A DNA stretch of 64,000 nucleotides from Nibribacter roseus (GCF_042662225.1 NZ_JBHSYQ010000008.1:248001-312000), one strand, 5' to 3'; positions 16,966 through 26,368 are shown, counted from the first letter of the stretch. Numbers and translations: made by a program. Notes: generated by a model from the sequence alone, not told the origin.

Positions 16966-16973
16966 TATCTTTG
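16966..16973 (+). promoter_or_regulatory. -7 box of the regulator promoter
   Basis: TATCTTTG exactly matches the Bacteroidota -7 consensus TAnnTTTG. The palindrome at 16930-16951 covers the expected -33 position, so a bound dimer would block polymerase. Confidence 0.55.
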
Positions 16974-17006
16974 TAACGTTCTAACACCAAACGAACGAAG
17001 AACACT

Positions 17007-17474
17007 GTGGTAAACCTTAATCAAGAACAGAAGCAGCTGATTGAAAAAATCGGCATCTACCATGAGCAGCAGGGCTTTCCGCCGGTAGTGGGCCGTATCA
17101 TGGGGTTGTTGTTTGTGGCTGATAAGCAGTACCTGAGCTTTGAGGAAATTATTGAAACATTGGGCATCAGCAAAAGTGCGACCAGTAATGCGCTTAACCT
17201 GTTACTACAGGTGCGCATTATTGAGTACACTACCTTTTCTGGCGACCGGAAACGCTATTTCAGTGCCCTGCGGGAAAATTGGCACGAAGAGGTCATCTCT
17301 AAAATGAACAGCATCTTAGCAATGAGCAAATTAATGAGACAAGCCAATGAATTACGCGGCGATGCCAACCCAAAGATGAACCAACTGGTGCAAGATCGCT
17401 TTGAGTTTATGGAATACCTGTCAAGCCAGGTGCCTTTGCTCATGGAAAAGTGGCTAAAAGAAAGAAAAGCATAA
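17007..17474 (+). CDS. GbsR/MarR-family transcriptional regulator
   Basis: This 155-residue winged-helix protein has the size of GbsR/MarR regulators. The N terminus (LIEKIGIYHEQQGFPPVVGRIMGLL) and the following helix-turn-helix (about residues 45-70, IIETLGISKSATSNALNLL) are typical of the GbsR branch, and a beta wing follows (FSGDRKRYF). The start is GTG at 17007. Matching palindromes lie upstream of its own promoter and upstream of the next gene, and it leads a tolC-MFP-RND set. It is therefore probably an autoregulated repressor of the second pump. Confidence 0.88.
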   Translation: MVNLNQEQKQLIEKIGIYHEQQGFPPVVGRIMGLLFVADKQYLSFEEIIETLGISKSATSNALNLLLQVRIIEYTTFSGDRKRYFSALRENWHEEVISKMNSILAMSKLMRQANELRGDANPKMNQLVQDRFEFMEYLSSQVPLLMEKWLKERKA

Positions 17475-17488
17475 TTTTTTTAATATTT

Positions 17489-17510
17489 TAGTTCTCATTT
17501 TTCAGAACTA
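17489..17510. promoter_or_regulatory. Operator 2 of the GbsR/MarR-regulated efflux locus
   Basis: TAGTTCT and AGAACTA are separated by eight bases, giving the same 22-bp span and outer heptamers as the site at 16930-16951. It lies between the regulator stop codon and the GTG start at 17548, so it probably controls an internal promoter for the efflux genes. Confidence 0.65.
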
Positions 17511-17547
17511 AAAAATACTTTACAAACCAAATAATAATTCTAAAACC

Positions 17548-18906
17548 GTGAATAAAAAACACTTATTCCTGAGCTTTCTACTGGTATTGGTAGCCAGCTT
17601 TAGCTATGCACAAACGCAGCCGCAGGGCAAGGTACTAACCTTGCAGGAAGCCCTGCGCTTTGCCGTAGCCAACAACGAGAACGTGAAAAAAGCCTTGCAA
17701 GACGAGCAAAGCGCCGAGTATAAAATCAAAGAAACACAAGGCTCCGGCCTGCCCCAGCTATCGGCCAACGGCCGCTTTACCATGAACCCTTCCTTGCCTG
17801 TTCAGCTGCTACCCGGTGAAATTGCCGGTCAGCCGGGCACTTTAGTTCCGGTACGGTTCGGGACCAAGTACGCGGCCCAGGGCGGTCTGGAAGTGCAGCA
17901 GCTCATTTTCCGAAAGTCTTTCTTTGTAGGACTGGAGGCTGCCAACACAACCCGCGACCTCTACGCCCTGCGCACCCGCATGAGTGAGGAAGACGTGCTC
18001 TACAACGTGGGCTCCTCTTACCTGCAATTGCTGCAAACCAAAGAGCAGTTCAAGAACATAGAGGCTAACCTGAACCGACTGGACCAATTGGAGAAAATAC
18101 TGGATTTGCAGTACCGCAACGACGTGGCCACCAAAGTGGAATACAACCGGGTAACCGTAAACAAGATAAACCTGGAAAATCAGCGCCAAACCCTGGCCGC
18201 CACCTATGAGCAGCAATTGAACGGCCTCAAGTTCTTTATGGGCCTGCCCATGGATGAGCCTATTGAGATTCCAGAAGCAACTGCCAATCTCCTGAACGTT
18301 CTGGTACCTCCTGTTGAAGACGCCAAAGCCATATTAGCGCAAAGAGTAGATTACCAGACTTTACTTACCCAGAAGCGCCTGAACGAGCTGAACGTGAAGA
18401 ACATTCAGGCGGGCTACTTCCCTACGTTAAGCGGTTTCGGGCAATTGAACTACAATGCCCAGCGTAACCAGTTCAACTTCTTTGACGGCAGCCAGCCTTG
18501 GTTTCAGGCGGCGGCGGTAGGTCTGCAGCTGAACATTCCCATCTTTGATGGTTTCCAGCGACGAAACCAGATAAGACAGGCGCAGAACGAAGTACGCATA
18601 GTAGACTATGATATCAGCCTGGCAGCACGCAACACTCAAATGGCCCTGAACAACAGCATCCGCCAGATGGAAGCCAGCCTTGCCTCCATTCAAGCCCAGG
18701 AGCGGAATGTGGAGCTGGCCCAGGAAGTGTACCGCAACACGAATGAGTTGTATAAAGAAGGCTTGGCTCCTCTTACCGATGTCCTGAGCACCGAAGTGAG
18801 CCTTCGAGAGGCCCGCACCAACTTAAACAATGAACAACTTAAATATCAAATAGCCCAGCTGGACTACATCAGAGCCCGCGGCGAAATCAAAAACCTTCTT
18901 AACTAA
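17548..18906 (+). CDS. TolC-family outer membrane efflux protein (second system)
   Basis: This 452-residue protein starts at GTG 17548 with a signal peptide ending FSYAQ (about residue 22). Two efflux-protein repeats follow, about residues 30-225 and 245-445, with long Gln/Asn-rich coiled-coil stretches. It would form the outer membrane duct for the adaptor and RND pump encoded next. It is clearly a different paralogue from the protein at 685-2016. The adaptor gene follows after 22 bases. Confidence 0.93.
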   Translation: MNKKHLFLSFLLVLVASFSYAQTQPQGKVLTLQEALRFAVANNENVKKALQDEQSAEYKIKETQGSGLPQLSANGRFTMNPSLPVQLLPGEIAGQPGTLVPVRFGTKYAAQGGLEVQQLIFRKSFFVGLEAANTTRDLYALRTRMSEEDVLYNVGSSYLQLLQTKEQFKNIEANLNRLDQLEKILDLQYRNDVATKVEYNRVTVNKINLENQRQTLAATYEQQLNGLKFFMGLPMDEPIEIPEATANLLNVLVPPVEDAKAILAQRVDYQTLLTQKRLNELNVKNIQAGYFPTLSGFGQLNYNAQRNQFNFFDGSQPWFQAAAVGLQLNIPIFDGFQRRNQIRQAQNEVRIVDYDISLAARNTQMALNNSIRQMEASLASIQAQERNVELAQEVYRNTNELYKEGLAPLTDVLSTEVSLREARTNLNNEQLKYQIAQLDYIRARGEIKNLLN

Positions 18907-18928
18907 TCGCACCGCACACTTTAAAAAA

Positions 18929-19981
18929 ATGAAAAAACTGTTTTATATCCTCGTAGTGGTTCTACTTATCGGCGCCGCCGCCTATACCTTGAACAAGAAC
19001 AAGCAGGAAATGGCCACCAACGCGGCCGTTTCAGAGCTGAAATCTGAAGCCATTCCGGTGTCTATGGCAGAGGCCAAAGTAGCTAAAATAGACCGTTCCT
19101 TTACCGCCCAGGGCAACTTCGCGCCTATCCAAAGCCTCACCCTGATGTCTGAAACCTCAGGTCAGGTGCAACGGGTGCTCAAACGCAAAGGCGACAAAGT
19201 AAGAGCCGGTGAACTGTTGGTGCAGGTGGAAAGCAACACCATGGCCGCCGACGTAGCCACCGCCCAGGCTAACTATGAAAAAGCCCAAAGAGACCTGGGC
19301 CGTTTTGAGAACTTGGCCGCCGGCGAAGCCATCACCAAACGCCAGCTGGAAGAAGTGCGCCTGAACGTGAATGCTACGAAAGCCCAGCTAGTAGCCGCCC
19401 GCCAGCGTCTGGCCAAAACCCGCATCACAGCCCCCATCAGCGGCGAGATCAATGAGATGTATATTGAAGTAGGTTCTTTCCTGAACATGGGCACCAAGCT
19501 CTATGACATTGTGAACGTTGACCGCCTGAAGCTGAAAGTAAAGGTTTCTGAAGCCGAAGTACTGATGGTGAAGAAAGGAACCAAAGTGAAGGTAAACGCC
19601 AACGCCGGCGGCGGAACTGAATACGAGGGTACTGTGACCGCCATTGCCGCCCAATCTGATGCCACCCTGAAATATGACGTGGAGATTGAGGTGAAAAATG
19701 CCGCCAACAATAACTTGAAAGCCGGTATGTATGGCACTGCCTTCTTTGAAGTAGCCGACCAGCGCGACGCCCTGTTGCTGCCCCGCCAGGCCATTGTAGG
19801 CAGCGTGCAGAACCCTAGCGTGTACGTGGTGCAGAACGGGAAAGCCGCCCTGCGCAAAGTGAAAGTAGGCGCCGTGATGCAAGACCAGGTAGAGATAATT
19901 GAAGGGGTGCAGGCAGGTGAGAAAGTGGTACAAAGCGGACAGATAAACCTCCGTGAAGGTATTCAAGTGACAACGCTTTAA
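18929..19981 (+). CDS. RND efflux periplasmic adaptor (MFP family), membrane-anchored
   Basis: This 350-residue adaptor has one N-terminal membrane helix (about residues 4-20) and no lipobox cysteine, unlike the adaptor of the first pump. The lipoyl halves are recognisable around SGQVQRVLKRKGDKVRAGELLV and ITAPISGEINEMYIEVG, separated by a short helical hairpin (about residues 105-150). Beta-barrel and membrane-proximal domains follow. It would connect the TolC-like channel with the pump encoded 36 bases downstream. Confidence 0.92.
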   Translation: MKKLFYILVVVLLIGAAAYTLNKNKQEMATNAAVSELKSEAIPVSMAEAKVAKIDRSFTAQGNFAPIQSLTLMSETSGQVQRVLKRKGDKVRAGELLVQVESNTMAADVATAQANYEKAQRDLGRFENLAAGEAITKRQLEEVRLNVNATKAQLVAARQRLAKTRITAPISGEINEMYIEVGSFLNMGTKLYDIVNVDRLKLKVKVSEAEVLMVKKGTKVKVNANAGGGTEYEGTVTAIAAQSDATLKYDVEIEVKNAANNNLKAGMYGTAFFEVADQRDALLLPRQAIVGSVQNPSVYVVQNGKAALRKVKVGAVMQDQVEIIEGVQAGEKVVQSGQINLREGIQVTTL

Positions 19982-20017
19982 CAGAAATAAATTCTTTTAA
20001 CCAGAAGGTACTAGAAC

Positions 20018-23000
20018 ATGAACATAACCAAAATATCCATACAGCGGTCAACCCTGGTGGTGGTGGTCTTTACGGTGCTTACCCTGTTGGGGGTGGTGTC
20101 TTACAGTGCCCTGAACTACGAGCTGTTGCCCAAATTCAACCCGCCGGTAATTACGGTAACCGCCATTTACCCGGGTGCCTCCCCTAACGAGGTGGAAAAC
20201 TCCGTAACCAAAGAGATTGAAGACGCGCTCTCCGGCCTGGAGAACGTGAAGGAGATGAAGTCTACCTCCTTGGAAAGCTTCTCCATGATTGTGGTCAATC
20301 TGAACCAGGGCACCGATGTTGACCTGAGTTTGCAAGATGCCCAACGGAAAATCAACACCATTCTTTCCCGCTTACCAGATGGCGTAGAGGCGCCCACGCT
20401 GAACAAATTTGACCTGGACGACTTACCCATCATTAGAATGGGTGCCACGGCCAACATGGCCCCTACCGAATTCTTCGACCTGATTGACGACAAAATTACG
20501 CCGGAACTGTCAAGAGTACCGGGCATGGCGGCCATCAAGATTCTGGGCGGCCAGGAGCGTGAGATTAAGGTAAACATTGACGGCAGCAAACTCGAAGCTT
20601 ATGGGCTTTCCATTCTGCAGGTGCAACAGAAAATAGCTAACTCCAACCTGGATTTCCCTACCGGAAAAATCAAAGACGAGAATGGCCAGACCCAGATTAG
20701 GTTAGCCGGTAAGTTCCAGTCATTAGACCAAATGCGGAACCTGGTTATCAAAGAAGACCAGAACGGTATAGTGCGCCTCTCTGATGTAGCCGAAGTGCAG
20801 GACACCCAGAAAGACATTGAGGTACTCACACGCATCAACTCCTCGGCCTCAGTGGGTATCACCATTCAGAAACAGTCAGATGCCAACGCCGTGGAAGTAA
20901 GTGAGAAAACTCTTGCAGCCCTGGCTCAACTGGAAGAAACGTACGCCGCCGAAGGCCTGAAATTCAACATCGCCTCTGATAATTCCACCTTCACCATGGA
21001 GGCCGCCGACTCGGTACTGCATGACTTAATGATTGCTGTTGTGCTGGTGGCCATTGTTATGCTGTTGTTCCTGCACTCGCTGCGTAACGCCGTGATTGTG
21101 ATGATTTCCATTCCGGCCTCTTTGGTGGCCACGTTTATTGTGATGTTCCTGTTGGGTTACTCGTTGAACCTGATGTCGTTGCTGGCGCTTTCGCTGGTAG
21201 TTGGTATTCTGGTAGATGATGCCATTGTGGTGATTGAGAACATTTACCGCCACATGGAAATGGGTAAATCTCCGGCCCAGGCGGCTTATGATGGTATTAA
21301 GGAAATCAGTGCCACCGTTACCTCCATTACTTTGGTAATTGTGGTGGTGTTCATCCCTATTGCCTTGTCTACGGGCCTGGTGTCAGATATTCTTCGGCAG
21401 TTTGCTGTGGTAGTGGCCGTGGCCACCATGATTTCACTTTTCGTGGCCTTTACCCTTATTCCGCTTCTGGCTAGCCGCTTCTCTAAATTGGAGCACCTGT
21501 CAGATAAAACCATCTTTGGTCGCGTTATTCTTTCCTTTGAGCGTTTCCTGGATAGAGTGATTGACGGTTTCACTGGTGCCCTGAAGTGGGCTTTCAACCA
21601 CAAGTTCATCACGCTGGCGGTGACATTCCTATTGTTAGTAGGCTCTTTTGCTCTTGTTCCGCTTGGGTTTATCGGTTCTGAATTTATCCCGACCGGTGAC
21701 CGGGGCGAAGTAAGCTTACAGCTGGAACTCCCTAAGAATGCCACAGTTGAGCAAACAAACTTCGCTACCAAACAGGTAGAGCAATACCTACAGTCTATCC
21801 CGGAAGTAGACAAAGTGTTTACCACGGTGGGCACCACGGCATCGGCGCAAGCCGGGCAGAACTCCGCCAACAAAGCCGAGCTGTCCGTTACGCTGGTAGA
21901 TGTAAGTAAGCGGGCGTTCAGCACCCAGAAATTCAGCCGCCAGGCCAAAGCCGACATTGAAAGCAAACTACCCGATGTGGAGGTAACCCCGGTGCCGGTA
22001 GGCATGGTAGGAAACTCCCAGGCTCCAATTCAGGTGGTGCTTTCCGGCCCAAATATAGATACCCTGATGGCTTTCTCACAAGTAGTAATGCGTGAGATAG
22101 AGAAAGTGGGCGGTACCGTAGATGCGGAGGTATCTGTTGAAGGCGGTAACCCCGAAATTGAAGTGGAAGTTGACCGGGCCAAAATGGCGAGCCTGGGCTT
22201 GTCACTGGAGATGGTGGGCGCCACCATGCGCATGGCCTTCAACGGCGACGACAACGCCACTTTCCGCTCCGGCACCCAGGACTACGACATCAACATTAGG
22301 TTAGATGAGTTTGACCGCCGCAGCGTTTCCGATATCAGCAACATGTCGTTTGTGAACAGTCAGGGGCAATTGATTCGGTTGGCGCAGTTTGCCAATATCA
22401 AACAATCTACCGGCCCGTCGCAATTGGAACGTACCAACCGGGTAACTTCTGTGAACGTGAACTCGCAGGTAATCGGCCGGCCGGCTGGTTCAGTGGGTGC
22501 CGAGATTCAGGCAAGAATGGCTGAGATTAAAGTACCTAACGGAGTAACCGTTGACTACGCCGGTGACTTGAAGAACCAAAGCGAAGGTTTCGGTACGCTG
22601 GGCTTGGCCTTGCTGGCCTCCATCATCTTCGTGTACCTGATTATGGTGGCCCTGTATGACTCGTATGTGTACCCGCTGGTAGTATTGTTCTCTATTCCGC
22701 TGGCTATTATTGGGGCTTTGTTGGCCCTGGCCCTGGCCGCGCAAAACTTGAGCATATTCTCCATTCTGGGGATTATCATGATGATTGGCCTGGTAGCCAA
22801 GAACGCCATTATGGTGGTAGACTTTACAAACCAGATGAAGAAAGAAGGCCACGAGGTAAAACACGCCTTGATAGAAGCCGTCCGCATCCGCTTCCGCCCT
22901 ATTTTGATGACCACCCTGGCCATGGTGTTTGGTATGTTGCCGATTGCTTTGGCAGGCGGCTCCGTAGGCGCCACCAAGAATGGCCTGGCCTGGGCCTTGA

Positions 23001-23203
23001 TCGGGGGTTTGAGTTCCTCTATGTTCCTCACCCTGATTGTGGTACCAGTTATTTACTACGGCTTTGACCGCATACTGGCCAAGTTCGGCTGGGACAAGCA
23101 AACTGAGATTGTGCTGATTGACAAGACCGCCGAAGAACTGGAGCGTGAAACCGCTGAATTGGAAGCCAAGAAAGAAGAGCATGGCCATGTGGCTTTAGTA
23201 TAA
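20018..23203 (+). CDS. RND efflux transporter, HAE1/AcrB-like (second system)
   Basis: This 1061-residue protein has the AcrB layout with twelve predicted membrane helices and two large periplasmic loops. The proton-relay pair is D400-D401 in VVGILVDDAIVVIENI. The N terminus (MNITKISIQRSTLVVVVF) and the motif YELLPKFNPPVITV place it in a CzcA/AcrB-like subgroup distinct from the pump at 3217. The C-terminal 40 residues are Glu/Lys-rich and cytoplasmic. It closes the regulator-tolC-MFP-RND operon, and a terminator lies 32 bases after the stop. Confidence 0.95.
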   Translation: MNITKISIQRSTLVVVVFTVLTLLGVVSYSALNYELLPKFNPPVITVTAIYPGASPNEVENSVTKEIEDALSGLENVKEMKSTSLESFSMIVVNLNQGTDVDLSLQDAQRKINTILSRLPDGVEAPTLNKFDLDDLPIIRMGATANMAPTEFFDLIDDKITPELSRVPGMAAIKILGGQEREIKVNIDGSKLEAYGLSILQVQQKIANSNLDFPTGKIKDENGQTQIRLAGKFQSLDQMRNLVIKEDQNGIVRLSDVAEVQDTQKDIEVLTRINSSASVGITIQKQSDANAVEVSEKTLAALAQLEETYAAEGLKFNIASDNSTFTMEAADSVLHDLMIAVVLVAIVMLLFLHSLRNAVIVMISIPASLVATFIVMFLLGYSLNLMSLLALSLVVGILVDDAIVVIENIYRHMEMGKSPAQAAYDGIKEISATVTSITLVIVVVFIPIALSTGLVSDILRQFAVVVAVATMISLFVAFTLIPLLASRFSKLEHLSDKTIFGRVILSFERFLDRVIDGFTGALKWAFNHKFITLAVTFLLLVGSFALVPLGFIGSEFIPTGDRGEVSLQLELPKNATVEQTNFATKQVEQYLQSIPEVDKVFTTVGTTASAQAGQNSANKAELSVTLVDVSKRAFSTQKFSRQAKADIESKLPDVEVTPVPVGMVGNSQAPIQVVLSGPNIDTLMAFSQVVMREIEKVGGTVDAEVSVEGGNPEIEVEVDRAKMASLGLSLEMVGATMRMAFNGDDNATFRSGTQDYDINIRLDEFDRRSVSDISNMSFVNSQGQLIRLAQFANIKQSTGPSQLERTNRVTSVNVNSQVIGRPAGSVGAEIQARMAEIKVPNGVTVDYAGDLKNQSEGFGTLGLALLASIIFVYLIMVALYDSYVYPLVVLFSIPLAIIGALLALALAAQNLSIFSILGIIMMIGLVAKNAIMVVDFTNQMKKEGHEVKHALIEAVRIRFRPILMTTLAMVFGMLPIALAGGSVGATKNGLAWALIGGLSSSMFLTLIVVPVIYYGFDRILAKFGWDKQTEIVLIDKTAEELERETAELEAKKEEHGHVALV

Positions 23204-23235
23204 GTACAACACACCACCTGAGATCATGAATGATG

Positions 23236-23268
23236 AGAAAGGCGGGCGCATTTTGTGCCCGCTTTTCT
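23236..23268 (+). terminator. Terminator of the second efflux operon
   Basis: AGAAAGGCGGGCGCA pairs with TGTGCCCGCTTTTCT (two G-T pairs) around a TTT loop, giving a 15-bp stem with a T-rich 3' side. Confidence 0.88.
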
Positions 23269-23416
23269 GACTTTCCTTTATGAAACTGCACTTGCCCTTG
23301 GGTATACGGATCAGACGGAGTACTTTTGCGGCTCTTTTATCTGAAGGCTTTCAAAGTGCTTCGGTTAAAAATTTCTAATACCATTTATTTGATTAAAGTC
23401 TTTACTTTCTACAGAT

Positions 23417-23671
23417 ATGATTCCCGCAACTTCCCCTTCTGTCGCCCAGAAGGTTTTAAGAGTAATCAGCAACGTAAAATCCATTAAGCCCTCCAGGCTT
23501 CGCACTTCTGCTGACCTCAACAAAGAATTCGGTTTCGATACCTTTGATGTGGTGAGTATTATTTGGGAACTAGAGAAAATCTTTAAAATTAACATTCCCG
23601 ACGAAGTACCCCTTCGCACTGTTGGTGATTTTGTAGAGTATGTTTCCAGCCAGACCAACCGGCAGAAATAA
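23417..23671 (+). CDS. Acyl-carrier-protein-like protein with Thr in place of the prosthetic-group Ser
   Basis: This 84-residue protein aligns with the ACP fold. The usual G-x-D-S-L-D motif is present as GFDTFDVVSIIWELEKIF, with Thr42 where ACPs carry the serine that accepts 4'-phosphopantetheine. The helix III region (INIPDEVPLRTVGDFVEYV) is well conserved. The codon is ACC in this sequence. It may be a non-carrier ACP homologue with a binding or regulatory role, or Thr may be modified, but neither is shown here. It stands alone between the efflux operon and a GH92 gene, not beside fatty-acid or polyketide genes, and is followed by two tandem hairpins. Confidence 0.8.
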   Translation: MIPATSPSVAQKVLRVISNVKSIKPSRLRTSADLNKEFGFDTFDVVSIIWELEKIFKINIPDEVPLRTVGDFVEYVSSQTNRQK

Positions 23672-23686
23672 TGTATGTAGATCTAA

Positions 23687-23729
23687 AAAACGAAGAAAGG
23701 CAGGAGAACATCCTGCCTTTCTTCGTTTT
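23687..23729 (+). terminator. Strong terminator of the ACP-like gene
   Basis: A perfect 19-bp stem (23687-23705 with 23711-23729) has a five-base loop and ends in TTTT. Its 3' arm overlaps the start of the P-type palindrome at 23725. Confidence 0.9.
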
Positions 23730-23760
23730 AGACCTGTTTTCAATAAAACAGGTCTAAAAC
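23725..23760. repeat. Dispersed palindrome, P element copy 4 (perfect)
   Basis: GTTTTAGACCTGTTTT and AAAACAGGTCTAAAAC form a perfect 16-bp stem around CAAT. This is one of the best-preserved members and is fused to the preceding terminator. Confidence 0.9.
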
Positions 23761-23885
23761 AGGTGAATCCAATTTTTTTTCCTGGAAAAAGCTTTCGCTG
23801 ATGCCACAATTGTTTTAAAGTTGAAGAGGCTCTAAAGGAAGTTTTCTATTTTAGCCTTACTTTTCTAAAAACTGCCCGAAAACAA

Positions 23886-26192
23886 ATGAAGAATAGCCTG
23901 AGACTCTGTCTTTTCCTTTGTACCTCCTTTTTCTGCTTCTCTTCCGCCACCGCTCAAAAAAAGAAAGACGCTCCTTTTGAACCCGCTGAACTGGTAAACC
24001 CGCTCATGGGTACTGATTCTAAGCCAGAGCTTTCTACCGGCAACACCTACCCTGCCGTAGCCGTGCCCTGGGGAATGAACCTCTGGACGCCCCAAACCGG
24101 CACCATGGGCCACGGCTGGGCGTATACCTACGATGCCGACAAAATAAGAGGTTTCAAGCAAACACACCAGCCCAGCCCCTGGATGAACGACTACGGCCAG
24201 TTTGTCATTATGCCGGTGACCAGAAAAATGCGGTTCGATCAGGATGGTCGCGCCAGCTGGTTTTCGCATAAATCTGAAGTCGCAAAGCCTTATCATTACA
24301 GCGTGTACCTAGCCGACCATGACGTGACCGCCGAATTCACCCCCACCGAGCGCGCCGCCCAGTTCCGATTCACTTACCCCAAAGCCGACAGCTCCTTTAT
24401 TGTGATTGACGCCTTAGACCGTGGCTCTTACATTAAAGTGATTCCGAAGGAAAAAAAGATTATAGGCTATACCACCCGCGCCGCCCGCTCTAACCCAAAA
24501 GACTTTAAGAATTACTTCGTTATTTACGTTGACAAACCAATTGCCCTTGCGCGCACCTTCAGAGGCAAAAGCCTGACTGGGAATGACACCCTAGAACTCA
24601 CCTCTAACCACTCAGGCGCGGTGATTGGGTTCAAGACAAACGACGGCGAGCAAGTGAACCTGAAAGTTGCCTCTTCATTCATCAGCTTTGAGCAGGCCGA
24701 ATTGAACCTAAAGCGCGAACTGGCACAGGATAATTTTGAGGCTACCAAAGAGAAGGCCCGCCAGCTCTGGAACACCACCTTAGGCAAAATAAAAGTAGAG
24801 GGCGGCACCGATGAGCAGCAGCGGACTTTCTACTCCTGCCTTTACCGCACGCTCTTCTTCCCGCACAAAATGTACGAGGTGAACGCCCAGAACAAAGCAG
24901 TGCATTATAGCCCTTACACCGGAAAAGTACATGACGGCTACCGCTTCGCCGGCACCGGCTTCTGGGACACGTTCCGGGCACTGTACCCGTTCCTGAACTT
25001 CCTGTACCCAAGCATTAACGTAGAAATGCAGGCGGGTCTGGTGAATGATTACCTGGAGGGCGGCTGGCTGCCCGAGTGGTCTAGCCCTGGCTATGCCGAT
25101 ATTATGGTGGGTAACAACTCGGCCTCGGTAGTGGCAGATGCTTACATCAAAGGCCTACGCGGCTATGACATTGAAAAACTGTATGAGGCGCTGTTGCACG
25201 GTGCCAACAACGAGGGGCCAATTTCCGCCATCGGACGCAAGGGCGCAGAGTATTACAAAGAATTGGGTTACGTTCCGTATGACGTGAAAATCAACGAGAA
25301 CGCCGCCCGTACCCTGGAGTATTCCTATGATGACTTCACCATCTACCAACTGGCCAAAGCCCTGAACAAACCACAGGCTGAGATTGATCTATACGCCAAG
25401 CGCGGACAGAACTACCGCCACTTATTTGACCCCAGCACCGGCCTTATGCGCGGCAAAAACCAAGACGGCACGTTCCAATCTCCGTTCAACCCCTTCAAAT
25501 GGGGCGACGCCTTTACCGAAGGCAACAGCTGGCACTATAGCTGGAGCGTGTTTCATGATGTGCAGGGGTTGATTGATTTGATGGGCGGCAAAGAGAACTT
25601 CGTAAAAAAGTTGGACTCGGTGTTTACGCTGCCACCGGTATTCGATGACAGCTACTACGGCAGTGTTATTCATGAAATACGCGAAATGCAGATTGCCAAC
25701 ATGGGTCAGTACGCACACGGCAACCAGCCCATCCAGCACATGATTTACCTCTACAACCACGCTGGCGCCCCCTGGAAAGCGCAGTACTGGGTGCGCGAAA
25801 CCTTGAACCGTATGTATAAACCCACTCCAGACGGCTACATTGGCGATGAGGACAACGGCCAGACCTCGGCTTGGTATGTGTTCAGTGCCTTAGGTTTCTA
25901 CCCTGTCACCCCCGGCACCACCCAATACGTGTTGGGCGCACCACTCTTTCCTAAAATGACTGTTACTCTGGAAAACGGCAAGAAGCTGACCATTGAGGCC
26001 CCTAAGAACAGCGACGAGAACCGCTACGTGCAATCGCTCAAGTTCAACGGCAAAACCTATGACCGCAATTGGCTAGATCACTTTGATTTGATGAAAGGTG
26101 GTAAGCTGAAGTTTGAGATGGGGCCGAAACCAAATATGCAAAGAGGCACAAAGGAAAGTGCTTTCCCTTATTCTTTTTCCAGGCAACAGTAA
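23886..26192 (+). CDS. GH92 family alpha-1,2-mannosidase (first copy), secreted
   Basis: This 768-residue protein has a signal peptide ending SATAQ. It shows the GH92 pattern across its length: NPLMGTDS near the N terminus, FAGTGFWDTFRALYPFLN, YSYDDFTIYQLAKALN, GNSWHYSWSVFHDVQGL and GDEDNGQTSAWYVFSALGFYP. GH92 enzymes are calcium-dependent inverting exo-mannosidases, and the last motif carries the expected acidic catalytic residues. It probably trims mannose from glycoprotein N-glycans or yeast mannan in the periplasm. A second GH92 gene lies at 29783-32077. No SusC/SusD pair is present nearby. Confidence 0.93.
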   Translation: MKNSLRLCLFLCTSFFCFSSATAQKKKDAPFEPAELVNPLMGTDSKPELSTGNTYPAVAVPWGMNLWTPQTGTMGHGWAYTYDADKIRGFKQTHQPSPWMNDYGQFVIMPVTRKMRFDQDGRASWFSHKSEVAKPYHYSVYLADHDVTAEFTPTERAAQFRFTYPKADSSFIVIDALDRGSYIKVIPKEKKIIGYTTRAARSNPKDFKNYFVIYVDKPIALARTFRGKSLTGNDTLELTSNHSGAVIGFKTNDGEQVNLKVASSFISFEQAELNLKRELAQDNFEATKEKARQLWNTTLGKIKVEGGTDEQQRTFYSCLYRTLFFPHKMYEVNAQNKAVHYSPYTGKVHDGYRFAGTGFWDTFRALYPFLNFLYPSINVEMQAGLVNDYLEGGWLPEWSSPGYADIMVGNNSASVVADAYIKGLRGYDIEKLYEALLHGANNEGPISAIGRKGAEYYKELGYVPYDVKINENAARTLEYSYDDFTIYQLAKALNKPQAEIDLYAKRGQNYRHLFDPSTGLMRGKNQDGTFQSPFNPFKWGDAFTEGNSWHYSWSVFHDVQGLIDLMGGKENFVKKLDSVFTLPPVFDDSYYGSVIHEIREMQIANMGQYAHGNQPIQHMIYLYNHAGAPWKAQYWVRETLNRMYKPTPDGYIGDEDNGQTSAWYVFSALGFYPVTPGTTQYVLGAPLFPKMTVTLENGKKLTIEAPKNSDENRYVQSLKFNGKTYDRNWLDHFDLMKGGKLKFEMGPKPNMQRGTKESAFPYSFSRQQ

Positions 26193-26194
26193 TA

Positions 26195-26368
26195 GGTAAG
26201 GGTGAAAATTCTACACAATAAGCCGCTGTTCGGGATTTCCTAATCCTGAACCATTCTGTCGGGGATTTATCAATCCCCTTGGCGCCTTCTGATGGGGCAC
26301 GGGGATTAGGAAATCCCCGACAGAGGACTTTCGGATTGATAAATCCGAAAGAGCAAGAGTAAGAGCAG
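26195..26368. repeat. MITE-like repeat made of linked quasi-palindromes, copy 1, cut by the assembly gap
   Basis: TAAGGGTGAAAATTCTAC near 26199 resembles the terminal repeat of the element at 55222-55420. Four modules follow: GGATTTCCTAATCC (26234), GGATTTATCAATCC (26263), GGATTAGGAAATCC (26303) and GGATTGATAAATCC (26333). Module 3 is the exact complement of module 1, and module 4 of module 2. CTGTCGGGGATTT also pairs with AAATCCCCGACAG. The right end runs into the N run, so the repeat probably caused the assembly break. Confidence 0.75.
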
